DNA of 64,000 bases, from contig NZ_JAASQV010000001.1 of NCBI RefSeq assembly GCF_011761945.1, positions 868,001-932,000 on the forward strand, written 5' to 3'. Shown piece by piece: positions 23,776-32,506 of the stretch. The notes beneath the pieces are model-generated. The model was not told the DNA's origin, made no database searches, and was given only the letters and a program-made list of their open reading frames with translations. A program made the position numbers and the translations under genes. Each line of letters begins with the position of its first letter. Positions within the stretch are counted from its first letter, which is position 1. The stretch is from Sphingomonas leidyi. Lineage in GTDB: Bacteria > Pseudomonadota > Alphaproteobacteria > Sphingomonadales > Sphingomonadaceae.

Positions 23776-25407
23776 TCAGCCCGCCAGCCGCCGATCGTCC
23801 GAAGGCGCTGCGGGCGCTGCCTGTGCGCTCGATCCGGTCAGGATCAGCCGTCGCTCGGCAAGCAGGCGGCGCACGCCGCTCACCGACAGCGGCTTGCCAT
23901 AATGCCAGCCCTGCGCCTTGGCGCAGCCCGCGGCGCGCAGTCGCTCCTCGATCGCGCCGTCCTCTACGCCCTCGGCGGTGATCGGCAGGTTGAGGCTCTC
24001 GCCCAGGCTGATGATCGCATTGACGATCGCGGCCGAGTCGGCGCTGGTGTTGAGCGACATGACGAAGCTCTTGTCGATCTTGATCCGGTCGAAGGGCAGC
24101 GCGCGCAGATGCGCCAGCGACGAATAGCCGGTGCCGAAATCGTCGAGCGCCAGCCGGGCGCCCTGATTCTTCAGGCTGCCGACGATCGACTGCGCCAGCG
24201 CCAGATTGTCGAACAGCGAACTTTCGGTGATTTCCACTTCGAGCCGGCTCGCGGGGAAGCCGGTCTCGGCCAGCACCTTGATGATCTTCTGCGCCAGCCA
24301 GGCGTCGCGCAGCTGCCAGGGCGAGATGTTGATCGAAAGCGTGAGTGCGGGATCCCAGTCGCGCGCGGCGACGAAGGCCTGGCGCATGATCGAGAGCGAC
24401 AGGTCGGCGATCATTCCCGTCTCTTCCGCGATCGGAATGAACAGCTCGGGGGAAATCAGCCCGCGCGTGGGGTGCTCCCAGCGCGCCAGCACTTCGAAGC
24501 CGTGCAGCCGGTTGGTGGTCAGGTCCACCTGCTGCTCGAAATAGGGGACGATCTCGCCGCGCGGGATCGCGGTGCGCAGCCCGCTCTCCAGCTCGTTGCG
24601 GATCTGGAGTTCGCGCTCCATCGAATGATCGAACCAGGCATAGCGGTTTCGGCCCGATTTCTTGGCCGCGTACATCGCGATGTCGGCCGAGCGCATCAGT
24701 GCGTCGATGCTCGCGCAGTCGAAGTCCGAGCGCGCGATGCCCAGCGAGCAGGAGATGTGCAGGCGCAAGCCCTCCGCCTCGAAGGGCTGGGCCATGCGGC
24801 TGACCAGCCGCTCGGCGATGCGCTCCACCACGGCCGGTTCGGTGGGATCGAACAGGAAGCCGCAGGCGAACTCGTCGCCGCCCAGCCGCGCGGTGAGCGC
24901 GATCGGCGGCATGACATGCGCGATCTCGGCGGCGACGGCACGCAGCAGCGCGTCGCCCACGGCATGGCCGTGCATGTCGTTGATCGTCTTGAAATGATCG
25001 AGGTCGAGCATGATCATCGCCATGGCCTTGCGGCGGCGCTGGGCGCGGACGAACATCGCCGCGCCTTCCTCGGCAAGGCTGCGGCGATTGTAGAAGCCGG
25101 TCAGCGGATCGCGATTGGCGAGTTGCTGGGCGCGCTCCTCGGCGGCGGCGCGGACCTGCACCTCGTGGCTCAGCTCCGAATGCCGGCGCCAGCCGAACAG
25201 GATCAGCGCGACGTTGAGCAGCAATGCGATGACGAGCGTGCGGTCGGCGGGGGCGCCGCCTTCGAAATAATATTGCAGCGTCTTGGAGAGCACGGCGCTG
25301 CCGGTGCCGATGAAGAGCAGAATCGCGGCAACGCTGATCGCACCCGACAACAGGGCCGGGCGCGGGGCGCTTCGCGATAAGGCTTGTTCTTCGTGGTCCA
25401 GCGACAT
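23776..25407 (-). CDS. membrane GGDEF/EAL cyclic-di-GMP enzyme
   Basis: This 543-residue protein has two membrane helices near the N-terminus (about 20-41 and 58-71), a short helix, a GGDEF domain (about 95-260) with an intact RLGGDEFACGF, and an EAL domain (about 270-520). The EAL signature is EVL (FEVLARWEHP), with EITESSLF, DDFGTGYSSL and TAEGVED all present, so phosphodiesterase activity is plausible. The degenerate first residue set leaves the balance of synthesis versus hydrolysis uncertain. It is divergent from ffh across a 297-base gap where I see no gene. Confidence 0.92.
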   Translation of the reverse strand: MSLDHEEQALSRSAPRPALLSGAISVAAILLFIGTGSAVLSKTLQYYFEGGAPADRTLVIALLLNVALILFGWRRHSELSHEVQVRAAAEERAQQLANRDPLTGFYNRRSLAEEGAAMFVRAQRRRKAMAMIMLDLDHFKTINDMHGHAVGDALLRAVAAEIAHVMPPIALTARLGGDEFACGFLFDPTEPAVVERIAERLVSRMAQPFEAEGLRLHISCSLGIARSDFDCASIDALMRSADIAMYAAKKSGRNRYAWFDHSMERELQIRNELESGLRTAIPRGEIVPYFEQQVDLTTNRLHGFEVLARWEHPTRGLISPELFIPIAEETGMIADLSLSIMRQAFVAARDWDPALTLSINISPWQLRDAWLAQKIIKVLAETGFPASRLEVEITESSLFDNLALAQSIVGSLKNQGARLALDDFGTGYSSLAHLRALPFDRIKIDKSFVMSLNTSADSAAIVNAIISLGESLNLPITAEGVEDGAIEERLRAAGCAKAQGWHYGKPLSVSGVRRLLAERRLILTGSSAQAAPAAPSDDRRLAG

Positions 25408-25704
25408 GCCGGGAACGATCCCCCAACTGCAACCGGGTTCGTTTCTCACGCACTCGGTATAGAACGGGTTAAGCCGACGGCATGTTCGCGCAATAAATGC
25501 AGTTCGCTCATTCCCCCGGCAGGCGCGGCGAGGCGTTTGATGCACTTGCCTCCCACGCTCCGATGGAGTAGGGGCCGCCGCGACCGTTCTCTTCGAACGC
25601 GAAACATTTGCCGCCCCGAGGGGCGACGCTGGCCGACGAGGTTTCGTCCGCCGGCGTGTTTTGCGTTTTGACGGGCCATGGTCGGATTTGGAGTTTTTTG
25701 GTCG

Positions 25705-27207
25705 ATGTTCGAAAGTCTGAGCGAACGGCTGGGTGGCGTATTCGAGCGCCTGCGTGGTCGTGGCGCGCTGACCGAGGCCGATGTCCGCACCGCCATGCGC
25801 GAAGTGCGGATCGCCCTGCTGGAGGCCGATGTCGCGCTTCCGGTGGCGCGCGACTTCGTCGAGAAGGTGACCGAGAAGGCCATTGGCCACGAGGTGCTGC
25901 GCTCGGTCACGCCGGGCCAGCAAGTGGTGAAGATCGTCCACGACGCGCTCGTGGACATGCTGGGTCCGGACACGGCCGAGCTTTCGATCGACGTGACGCC
26001 GCCGGCCGTGATCATGCTTGTCGGCCTCCAGGGTTCGGGCAAGACGACCACCACTGCCAAGCTCTCGCGCCTGCTCAAGAGCCAGGGCAAGAAGGTGATG
26101 ATGGCGTCGCTGGACGTGAATCGTCCCGCCGCGCAGGAGCAGCTCGCCGTGCTCGGCACCCAGACCGAGGTGCAGACGCTGCCGATCGTCGCCGGCCAGC
26201 AGCCGGTGGAGATCGCCAGGCGCGCGCTGAATGCCGCCAGGCTTCAGGGCTATGACGTCCTGATGCTCGACACCGCCGGCCGCCTGCACGTCGACCAGGC
26301 GCTGATGGACGAGATGAAGGCGGTGGCGGACATCGCCCGGCCGAACGAGATCCTGCTCGTCGTCGACTCGCTTACCGGCCAGGACGCGGTGAATGTCGCG
26401 ACCAGCTTCTCCGAGCAGGTGCCGCTCACCGGCGTGATCCTCACCCGCATGGACGGCGATGCGCGCGGCGGCGCGGCGCTGTCGATGCGCGCGGTCACCG
26501 GCAAGCCGATCAAGTTCGCCGGCATGGGCGAGAAGCTCGATGCGCTCGAGCCCTTCCATCCCAAGCGTGTCGCCGGCCGTATCCTGGGCATGGGCGACGT
26601 CGTCAGCCTGGTGGAGAAGGCGGCGGCGGCGATCCAGGAGGAAGACGCCGAGAAGATGGCGGCGCGGCTGGCCAAGGGCCAGTTCGACATGAACGACCTG
26701 CGCGGCCAGCTTGCCCAGATGCGCCGCATGGGCGGCCTGGGCGCGCTCGCCGGCATGATGCCGGGCATGAAGAAGGCGCAGGCGGCGGTCGACCAGGTCG
26801 GCGGCGACAAGGTGCTGATCCGCATGGACGCGATGATCACCTCGATGACGCCGAAGGAGCGCGCCAAGCCCGACCTGATCAACGCCAAGCGCAAGATCCG
26901 CATCGCCAAGGGCTCGGGAACGACCGTGCAGGACGTCAACAAGCTGCTGAAGATGCACCTCGAGATGCAGACCGCGATGAAGCGGCTGAAGAAGATGGGC
27001 GGGCTCAAGGGCCTGATGGGCATGCTCGGCAAGGGCGGTCCGGGCGGCGGCATGGGCGGCGTCGGCAACGCGCTGGGCGGCGCCGGCCTGGGCGACATGA
27101 TGGGCAAGCTGGACGGCCCCGGTGGCGCCGGCGGGCTTCCCGGTCTCGGCGGCCCCGGCGCCCCGCAGCTCCCGCCCGGTTTCGAGAATTTTCTGAAGAA
27201 GAAGTGA
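25705..27207 (+). CDS. ffh: Ffh, signal recognition particle GTPase
   Basis: This protein has 500 residues from ATG 25705 (GGAG upstream). The N domain starts MFESLSERLGGVFERLRG. The GTPase has GLQGSGKTTTTAKL, DTAGRLHVDQ and TRMDGDARGGAAL; the M domain from about 300 is rich in Met and ends in a long Gly-rich, Met-rich tail (about 440-500). It binds signal peptides together with 4.5S RNA, which is not in this window. It leads the cluster with rpsP and rimM. Confidence 0.95.
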   Translation: MFESLSERLGGVFERLRGRGALTEADVRTAMREVRIALLEADVALPVARDFVEKVTEKAIGHEVLRSVTPGQQVVKIVHDALVDMLGPDTAELSIDVTPPAVIMLVGLQGSGKTTTTAKLSRLLKSQGKKVMMASLDVNRPAAQEQLAVLGTQTEVQTLPIVAGQQPVEIARRALNAARLQGYDVLMLDTAGRLHVDQALMDEMKAVADIARPNEILLVVDSLTGQDAVNVATSFSEQVPLTGVILTRMDGDARGGAALSMRAVTGKPIKFAGMGEKLDALEPFHPKRVAGRILGMGDVVSLVEKAAAAIQEEDAEKMAARLAKGQFDMNDLRGQLAQMRRMGGLGALAGMMPGMKKAQAAVDQVGGDKVLIRMDAMITSMTPKERAKPDLINAKRKIRIAKGSGTTVQDVNKLLKMHLEMQTAMKRLKKMGGLKGLMGMLGKGGPGGGMGGVGNALGGAGLGDMMGKLDGPGGAGGLPGLGGPGAPQLPPGFENFLKKK

Positions 27208-27295
27208 TCCCCCGCCCAGCCGTCAGGCGGCGGGGCAACAACCAGACCAGACCCGGTGCATGCCGGGCTGACGAATACGAAGAAGGAAGATTGTA

Positions 27296-27847
27296 ATGGC
27301 TATTTCCCTGCGTCTGTCGCGCGGCGGCTCGAAGAAGCGTCCGTACTATCGCATCGTCGTTGCCGATGCCCGCTCGCCCCGCGACGGCAAGTTCATCGAG
27401 AAGATCGGCACCTACAACCCGCTCCTCGCCAAGGACGATGCCAAGCGCGTCGTGCTCGACAATGATCGCGCCACCTACTGGCTGGGCGTCGGCGCGCAGC
27501 CGACCGACCGCGTCGCCCGCTTCCTCGACGCCGCCGGCCTCAAGGAGCGCACCGCCAAGAACAACCCGAACAAGGGCAAGCCGGGCGAGAAGGCCGTCGA
27601 GCGTGCCGAGGAGCGTGCCGAGAAGCTGAAGGCCGCCGAGGAAGCCGCCGCCGAGGCGAAGGCCGAGGCCGCCGCCGCTGCCGCTGCACCGGCTCCGGCC
27701 GCCGAGGAAGCCCCGGCCGAGGGCTCGAACGAGGAAGCCGAGGCTGTGATGGCCGCCGAAGTCGAAGCGGCGACCGAAGAGCCGACGGCGGAAGCCGAGC
27801 AGGTCGCCGAGGCGACCGCCGAAGAGACCCCGCCGGCCGAGGCGTAA
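27296..27847 (+). CDS. rpsP: 30S ribosomal protein S16 with long acidic extension
   Basis: The first 80 residues are normal S16 ([20 protein letters not shown], then [13 protein letters not shown]). The protein runs to 183 residues because of an Ala/Glu-rich tail beginning near residue 90 ([20 protein letters not shown] and onward). Extended S16 is known in alphaproteobacteria, but this one more than doubles the core. A GAAGGAAG site precedes the ATG. It lies 88 bases after ffh and 3 bases before rimM. Confidence 0.96.
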   Translation: MAISLRLSRGGSKKRPYYRIVVADARSPRDGKFIEKIGTYNPLLAKDDAKRVVLDNDRATYWLGVGAQPTDRVARFLDAAGLKERTAKNNPNKGKPGEKAVERAEERAEKLKAAEEAAAEAKAEAAAAAAAPAPAAEEAPAEGSNEEAEAVMAAEVEAATEEPTAEAEQVAEATAEETPPAEA

Positions 27848-27850
27848 GCC

Positions 27851-28342
27851 TTGTCCAGCGATCAGCCCGTTACGCTCGCCGTCGTGATCGGCGCGCACGG
27901 CGTGACGGGCGAGGTCCGCCTGAAGGTCTTCGCCGAGGACCTGTCGACGCACCGCCGGTTCAATGGCGGTGCGCTGACGCTGAAATCGGTGCGCGGCGGG
28001 CCGAACGGCACGATCGCGCGCTTCGCCGAAGTGGCCGACCGCAATGCGGCCGAGGCCCTGCGCGGGACCGAACTCAGCGTCCCGCGCTCGGCGCTGCCCC
28101 CGCTCGGCGAGGGCGAATATTATCATGTCGACCTGTTGGGTCTCCCCGCCGTCTCCGATGAGGGCGCGGCGCTGGGCAAGGTCGTGGCGATCGACAATTT
28201 CGGTGCGGGCGACGTGCTCGAGATCGAGCGGCCGGCCGACGAAACCGGCAAGGCCAAGCGCTTCATGGTGCCGATGATCCCCGCCGCCGTGCCCGAATGG
28301 GATGCCGAACGGCTGGTGGTGAGCGCCGCCTTCGTCGAATGA
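27851..28342 (+). CDS. rimM: RimM 16S rRNA processing factor
   Basis: This 163-residue protein matures the 30S head by binding S19. The N-terminal beta barrel starts LAVVIGAHGVTGEVRLKVF; the C-terminal PRC barrel includes EGEYYHVDLLGL, VVAIDNFGAGDVLEI and MVPMIPAAVPEWD. The start codon is TTG at 27851, 3 bases after the rpsP stop. The stop overlaps the ATG of the phosphoesterase by four bases (ATGA). Confidence 0.94.
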   Translation: MSSDQPVTLAVVIGAHGVTGEVRLKVFAEDLSTHRRFNGGALTLKSVRGGPNGTIARFAEVADRNAAEALRGTELSVPRSALPPLGEGEYYHVDLLGLPAVSDEGAALGKVVAIDNFGAGDVLEIERPADETGKAKRFMVPMIPAAVPEWDAERLVVSAAFVE

Positions 28343-29064
28343 CGCGCATCGCGGTCCTTTCCGACATCCACGGCAATCTTCCGGCCCTGATCGCAGTCGT
28401 CGCCGATGCCCGGGCGCGGGGCTGCACCCGCTTCGTCAACCTGGGCGACATCCTCTCGGGCCCGCTCTGGCCGGCCGAGACCGCCGCCTGGCTGATGGCA
28501 CGCGACTGGCCGACCATCGCGGGCAATCACGAGCGGCAGGTACTCACCGATCCGCCGGCGCGGATGAACGCCTCCGATGGCTTTGCCAATGCCGTGCTGG
28601 GTCCTGAGGCGCTGGCCTGGCTGGCGGGCCTGCCGGCGACGCTGGCGCTGGAGGACATGTTCCTGTGCCATGGTACACCGGACAGCGACGTCGCGCCGCT
28701 CACCGAGACGCTGGCGGGCGCGAGCCTGCGCGCCGCGAGCGAGGCCGAGCTCGCCGAGCGGCTGGCGGGGCGCGGGGAGGGGCGCATCCTGTGCGGCCAC
28801 ACCCATGTTCCGCGCCTGCTGACGCTCCCCGGCGGGCGCCGCGTGCTCAATCCGGGCAGCGTCGGGCTCCAGGCCTATGACGACGATCATCCCCGGCCCT
28901 ATCGGGTCGAGAATGGCGATCCGCTTGCCCGCTATGCGGTGATCGACGGGGAGGAGATCGGGCTCCATGCCGTCGCCTATGACCATCGCGCCGCTGCGCG
29001 AAAGGCGGAGGCGGAAGGGCGCCCGGACTGGGCGATCGCGCTGGCCACGGGGCGGATGCGCTGA
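28339..29064 (+). CDS. metallophosphoesterase (YfcE/Ser-Thr phosphatase-like)
   Basis: This protein has 241 residues. The dimetal site is complete: VLSDIHGNL (D-x-H), VNLGDILSG (GD), IAGNHER (GNH), LCHGTP and GHTHVPR. Such small calcineurin-like enzymes act on nucleotides or phosphodiesters; the substrate is not predictable here. Its start overlaps rimM, and it begins the cargo block that separates rimM from trmD. Confidence 0.88.
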   Translation: MTRIAVLSDIHGNLPALIAVVADARARGCTRFVNLGDILSGPLWPAETAAWLMARDWPTIAGNHERQVLTDPPARMNASDGFANAVLGPEALAWLAGLPATLALEDMFLCHGTPDSDVAPLTETLAGASLRAASEAELAERLAGRGEGRILCGHTHVPRLLTLPGGRRVLNPGSVGLQAYDDDHPRPYRVENGDPLARYAVIDGEEIGLHAVAYDHRAAARKAEAEGRPDWAIALATGRMR

Positions 29065-29144
29065 ATGTTCGCGCCGCTGCACCGAATTCTCACCCGAACC
29101 TGATTGGCCGCGGGCGGGCCCGGGCGGCATCCTGCGACCATGAC

Positions 29145-29258
29145 GTGGATCGCCTGATCCTTCTGCTCCTCAGCATCGGCAGTGGAGCGAGTGCGGCAAT
29201 CATCGGGCTGCTGGCCTGGTTCATATCCGAGGCATGGTTCGGCTGGCGCGCCCGCTAG
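29145..29258 (+). CDS. possible 37-residue membrane peptide
   Basis: A GTG-started frame with one strong hydrophobic stretch (LILLLLSIGSGASAAIIGLL) and a WFGWRAR tail. No convincing ribosome-binding site is seen, so I am unsure it is translated. It fills the 235-base gap between the phosphoesterase and the serine hydrolase. Confidence 0.3.
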   Translation: MDRLILLLLSIGSGASAAIIGLLAWFISEAWFGWRAR

Positions 29259-29299
29259 GGGCCGGTTATCCTCCCCGCGAACATCGGGGGATATGCGCA

Positions 29300-30817
29300 A
29301 TGAACTGGCACCGTACCGCGCTTGCCGTGGCGCTCTGCTGCCCGGCCATGCCGGCCGTCGCGCAGACGACGGAAGCGGCGCTCCAATCGCAGTTCGAGGC
29401 GATCGACCGCCAATTCGAGGCCTTCCAGCGCGATACGCCTGTGCCGGGCCTGGTTTACGGCATCGTCGCGGAGGGGCGTCTCGTCCATGTCCGCGGCATC
29501 GGCGTGCAGGATCTGGCCGAGAAGCGCCCGGTCACGGCCGACACGCTGTTCCGCATCGCCTCGATGACCAAGGCCTTCACTGCGCTGTCGATCCTGTCGC
29601 TCCGCGATGCCGGCAAGCTCTCGCTCGACGATTTCGCCGAGAAATACGTCCCCGAAATGCGCGGCTGGAAATATCCGACGACGGACAGCCCCCATATCCG
29701 GATCCGGGACCTGCTCTCCCATGTGGCCGGCTTCGTCACCGATGATCCCTGGGGAGATCGCCAGACGCCGATGCCCGAGGCCGAGTTCGCGAAGCTGCTC
29801 CGGGCCGGCGTTCCCTTCAGCCGCGTGCCCGAGACCGAGCACGAATATTCGAACTTCGGCTATGCGCTGCTCGGGCGGATCGTCGCCAAGGCGTCGGGCA
29901 TGCCCTATCGCACCTATGTCGAGCGCACGATCCTCGCGCCGCTGGGCATGGGTTCGAGCGGATTCGAAGTGTCCGAATGGCCGATCGCGCGCCGCGCCAT
30001 CGGCTATCGCTTCGAGGATGGCGCCTGGCGCGAGGAGCCGACCATGCGCGACGGCGCCTTCGGCCCGATGGGCGGGCTGCAGGTGAGCGCCAACGACTAT
30101 GGCAAGTGGATCGCCTTCCTGCTCTCCGCATGGCCGCCTCGCGACGGGCCGGACACGGGGCCGGTCAAGCGCGCCACGGTGCGCGAACTGGCGCAGGGGC
30201 TGAACTTCGTGCGGGCCACTCCGCGCATGGGCGGCGCGGCCAAGGACGGCTGCACGCAGGCGGCCGCCTATGGCAAGGGCCTGCGCGTGTCGCAGGACTG
30301 CCAGCTCGGGCTGATGCTCCATCATGGCGGCGGCTATCCCGGCTATGGCTCGCACATGCTCCTGCTGCCCGGGGCGGGCGTGGGCATCTTCGTCTTCACC
30401 AACCGCACCTATACCGGTGCCGCGGGCACGGCCTGGGATGCGATGTTCGCGCTCGACAAGGCCGGTGCGCTCCAGTTCGCCGAGCCGCCGGCGACTCCGG
30501 AACTGGTTGCGGCCCAGCAGACCGCGCGGGCCATCTATGCGGCGGGCGACGTCTCCGTCGCGGGTTCCGCCCTCGCGATGAATTTCCTGATGGATCGCTC
30601 GGCCGAGGGGTGGCGCGGCGATCTGGCGGCCCTGCGCGCGCAGCTTGGGGCGTGCACGGGCAAGGTCGAGCCGCTCTTCCCGAGCGGCGCGCTCTCCGTC
30701 GCCTTTCGCTGGCACTGCGACAAGGGGCTGCTCGACGGCACGGTGCTGCTGGCCCCGACTCGTCCGGCGACCATCCAGGCATTGCGCTTCCGGCCGAAAC
30801 CTGCCGCCAAGCCTTGA
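29300..30817 (+). CDS. secreted serine hydrolase, class C beta-lactamase fold
   Basis: This 505-residue protein has a signal peptide (MNWHRTALAVALCCPAMPAVAQ). The active site follows the penicillin-binding/class C plan: Ser88-x-x-Lys91 in IASMTKAFTALS and Tyr183 in HEYSNFGYALLG. A HHGGGYPGYGSHMLLLP stretch (about 335) supplies the third HxG motif. Many such proteins are esterases or peptidases rather than beta-lactamases. Start ATG 29300. It sits within the cargo between rimM and trmD. Confidence 0.9.
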   Translation: MNWHRTALAVALCCPAMPAVAQTTEAALQSQFEAIDRQFEAFQRDTPVPGLVYGIVAEGRLVHVRGIGVQDLAEKRPVTADTLFRIASMTKAFTALSILSLRDAGKLSLDDFAEKYVPEMRGWKYPTTDSPHIRIRDLLSHVAGFVTDDPWGDRQTPMPEAEFAKLLRAGVPFSRVPETEHEYSNFGYALLGRIVAKASGMPYRTYVERTILAPLGMGSSGFEVSEWPIARRAIGYRFEDGAWREEPTMRDGAFGPMGGLQVSANDYGKWIAFLLSAWPPRDGPDTGPVKRATVRELAQGLNFVRATPRMGGAAKDGCTQAAAYGKGLRVSQDCQLGLMLHHGGGYPGYGSHMLLLPGAGVGIFVFTNRTYTGAAGTAWDAMFALDKAGALQFAEPPATPELVAAQQTARAIYAAGDVSVAGSALAMNFLMDRSAEGWRGDLAALRAQLGACTGKVEPLFPSGALSVAFRWHCDKGLLDGTVLLAPTRPATIQALRFRPKPAAKP

Positions 30818-30852
30818 GCGAGCGAGGCGATCCGGGGGCTTGACATTTTAAA

Positions 30853-30869
30853 CCTACTGAGTTAGTGGG
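30853..30869. promoter_or_regulatory. candidate Rrf2/IscR-type dyad with a TTGACA box
   Basis: CCTACTGAGTTAGTGGG is an imperfect inverted repeat, symmetric at 12 of 17 positions, beginning 7 bases after a TTGACA (30840-30845) and ending 7 bases before the ATG of the next gene. The pattern is of the CCNACT...AGTNGG type bound by Rrf2-family regulators, so a repressor that covers the promoter is plausible. Confidence 0.45.
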
Positions 30870-30876
30870 AATTTAG

Positions 30877-31455
30877 ATGAGCAAGGCCCCCGGTCTGTCT
30901 CGAACCCCCACCGGCCACCCGGTCTGGATGGCGCTTTCCCATTACACCATCGGTCCCGAGGATGCGGAGCTTAGCTTCGCGGCGCGGCTGGCGCGCGAGA
31001 ATGGCTGGACCGGCGCCGAGGCCGAGCGCGTGATCGAGGAGTATAGGCGCTTCTGCTTCCTCGCGGTGACGGCCGATCATCCCGTCACGCCCTCGGACCA
31101 GGTCGACCAGGCCTGGCACCTGCACCTCACCTATACCCGCGACTATTGGGAGCGCTTCTGCCCCCAGGTGCTCGGCCGCGCGCTCCATCACGGGCCCACG
31201 GCCGGCGGGCGAATGGAGGGGCATCGCTATTTCACCCAATATGCCGAGACGCTGCGCAGCTACGAGCGCGTCTTCGGCGCGCCGCCCGCGGATCTGTGGC
31301 CCGACGCGGGGCGGCGGCTTCTGGAGGACCACAAGGCGCGCCGCGTGCATCCGCGCGACGCATTCATCGTGCCCCGGAGGCCATTCCGGATCGCGCTGCC
31401 GATCTTGTTCGCGGTGCTCTCCGTCCTGGTCCTGGGGTATCTGCTGAGGAGCTAG
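30877..31455 (+). CDS. glycine-rich domain-like (GRDP) protein with C-terminal membrane anchor
   Basis: This 192-residue protein contains the core WHLHLTYTRDYWERFCPQVL, preceded by PSDQVDQAW and followed by HHGP. This VDxxWHxHLxYTxxYW pattern marks the glycine-rich-domain (GRDP-like) family, whose biochemical role is unknown. A single membrane helix (about 170-190, IALPILFAVLSVLVLGYLL) ends the protein. The next gene, encoding a membrane protein with a Gly/Cys-rich tail, starts 5 bases downstream, and the two are probably a unit. Confidence 0.8.
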   Translation: MSKAPGLSRTPTGHPVWMALSHYTIGPEDAELSFAARLARENGWTGAEAERVIEEYRRFCFLAVTADHPVTPSDQVDQAWHLHLTYTRDYWERFCPQVLGRALHHGPTAGGRMEGHRYFTQYAETLRSYERVFGAPPADLWPDAGRRLLEDHKARRVHPRDAFIVPRRPFRIALPILFAVLSVLVLGYLLRS

Positions 31456-31460
31456 GACTT

Positions 31461-32288
31461 ATGTCGCTCGGACCCTTCGATCTTACCGGCGGGCCGTTTC
31501 TCATCCTCTATGGCGGGCTGCTGATCCTGACGATCATCGCCGGCTTCACCATTCCGCGCTGGCTCAGGCCCGAAGGCCGCACGCCGCGCCGCATCGATAC
31601 CGAAGATCTCGCCTGGCTGGCGGGCGGCGGCACCCGCCTTGCCGAAACCGTCGCTGCCCGCCTGCTCGCCACCCGCCAGCTGGCGATGGCGGGCAAGAAC
31701 AAGTTCACGCCCAGCCAGCTCGGCGGAGGCACCCCGGTCGAGCGCAGCGTGCTCGCGCTGCCCGACGGGGCGAGTTGGGACCGGGTCGCCGGCGCAGTGG
31801 GCAGGCATGGCGAACGCCTCCGCGAACGGCTGATAGATGCCGGGCTGCTGATGGACGGGTGGAATGCGCTGCAGATGCGCTTCTTCCAGACGCTGCCCTA
31901 TGTCCTGCTCCTTGGCTTCGGCTATGCCAAGCTGCTGATCGGCGAGGCGCGGGAGAAGCCGGTCGGCTATCTCACCGCGCTGCTGGTGGTCACCGGGATC
32001 CTCGCGCTGATCCGCTTCGCCGCGCTCGACCGGCGGACCCGCGCGGGACAGGAGGCGCTCGCCGAGGCGCGTGCGCGGAGCGAAAGGCTTCGCCGGGCTC
32101 CTGCCGGCGGCGAGACCGATCTCGCGGTGGCCCTGTTCGGTACCGTGGTGCTGGTCGGCTCGGACTGGGGCGGCTTCCACCAGATGCGCGCTACAAGCTC
32201 GGGCAGCGACGGCGGGAGCGGCGGCAGCGGTTGCGGCAGCGGCGGAGGGGGCTGTGGCGGCGGTGGCTGCGGCGGTTGCGGGAGCTAG
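31461..32288 (+). CDS. TIGR04222-type membrane protein with Gly/Cys tail
   Basis: This 275-residue protein has one N-terminal helix (about 10-30), a cytoplasmic region, two further helices (about 145-185), and a DLAVALFGTVVLVG segment. The last 30 residues are almost wholly Gly, Ser and Cys (GCGSGGGGCGGGGCGGCGS). That layout matches the TIGR04222 family. The Cys in the tail could bind metal or crosslink. The ATG is at 31461, just after the GRDP-like gene. A terminator hairpin follows at 32304. Confidence 0.8.
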   Translation: MSLGPFDLTGGPFLILYGGLLILTIIAGFTIPRWLRPEGRTPRRIDTEDLAWLAGGGTRLAETVAARLLATRQLAMAGKNKFTPSQLGGGTPVERSVLALPDGASWDRVAGAVGRHGERLRERLIDAGLLMDGWNALQMRFFQTLPYVLLLGFGYAKLLIGEAREKPVGYLTALLVVTGILALIRFAALDRRTRAGQEALAEARARSERLRRAPAGGETDLAVALFGTVVLVGSDWGGFHQMRATSSGSDGGSGGSGCGSGGGGCGGGGCGGCGS

Positions 32289-32303
32289 CGGCCGCGCAGG
32301 ATG

Positions 32304-32340
32304 GAGGCCGGGCGATCCGCGGGATCGTCCGGCCTCTTCA
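32304..32340 (+). terminator. terminator hairpin after the TIGR04222 gene
   Basis: GAGGCCGGGCGATCC pairs with GGATCGTCCGGCCTC (15 bp, one G-T wobble, 3-base loop), followed by a short TTCA tail. Confidence 0.7.
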
Positions 32341-32506
32341 TGTCAGGGCAGGGAGGCGCCCGACCTGACGTCGATCACCTTATCGCCCCGATAGGCGAGC
32401 ACGCCGTCGATCGGCATCACCCGATCGATCGCTGCGGGCGGGAGCCGCGTCGATGATGTCGCAATCCGCCCCTTGCCAATCGCGTTCCCGGGGGGGAAAG
32501 GCTCCC

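Noticed and set aside
25408..25704. Small RNA (for example 4.5S SRP RNA) in the gap before ffh
   Set aside because: No GGAAGCAGC-type tetraloop-receptor signature or closing helix is visible; I see no gene in this gap.
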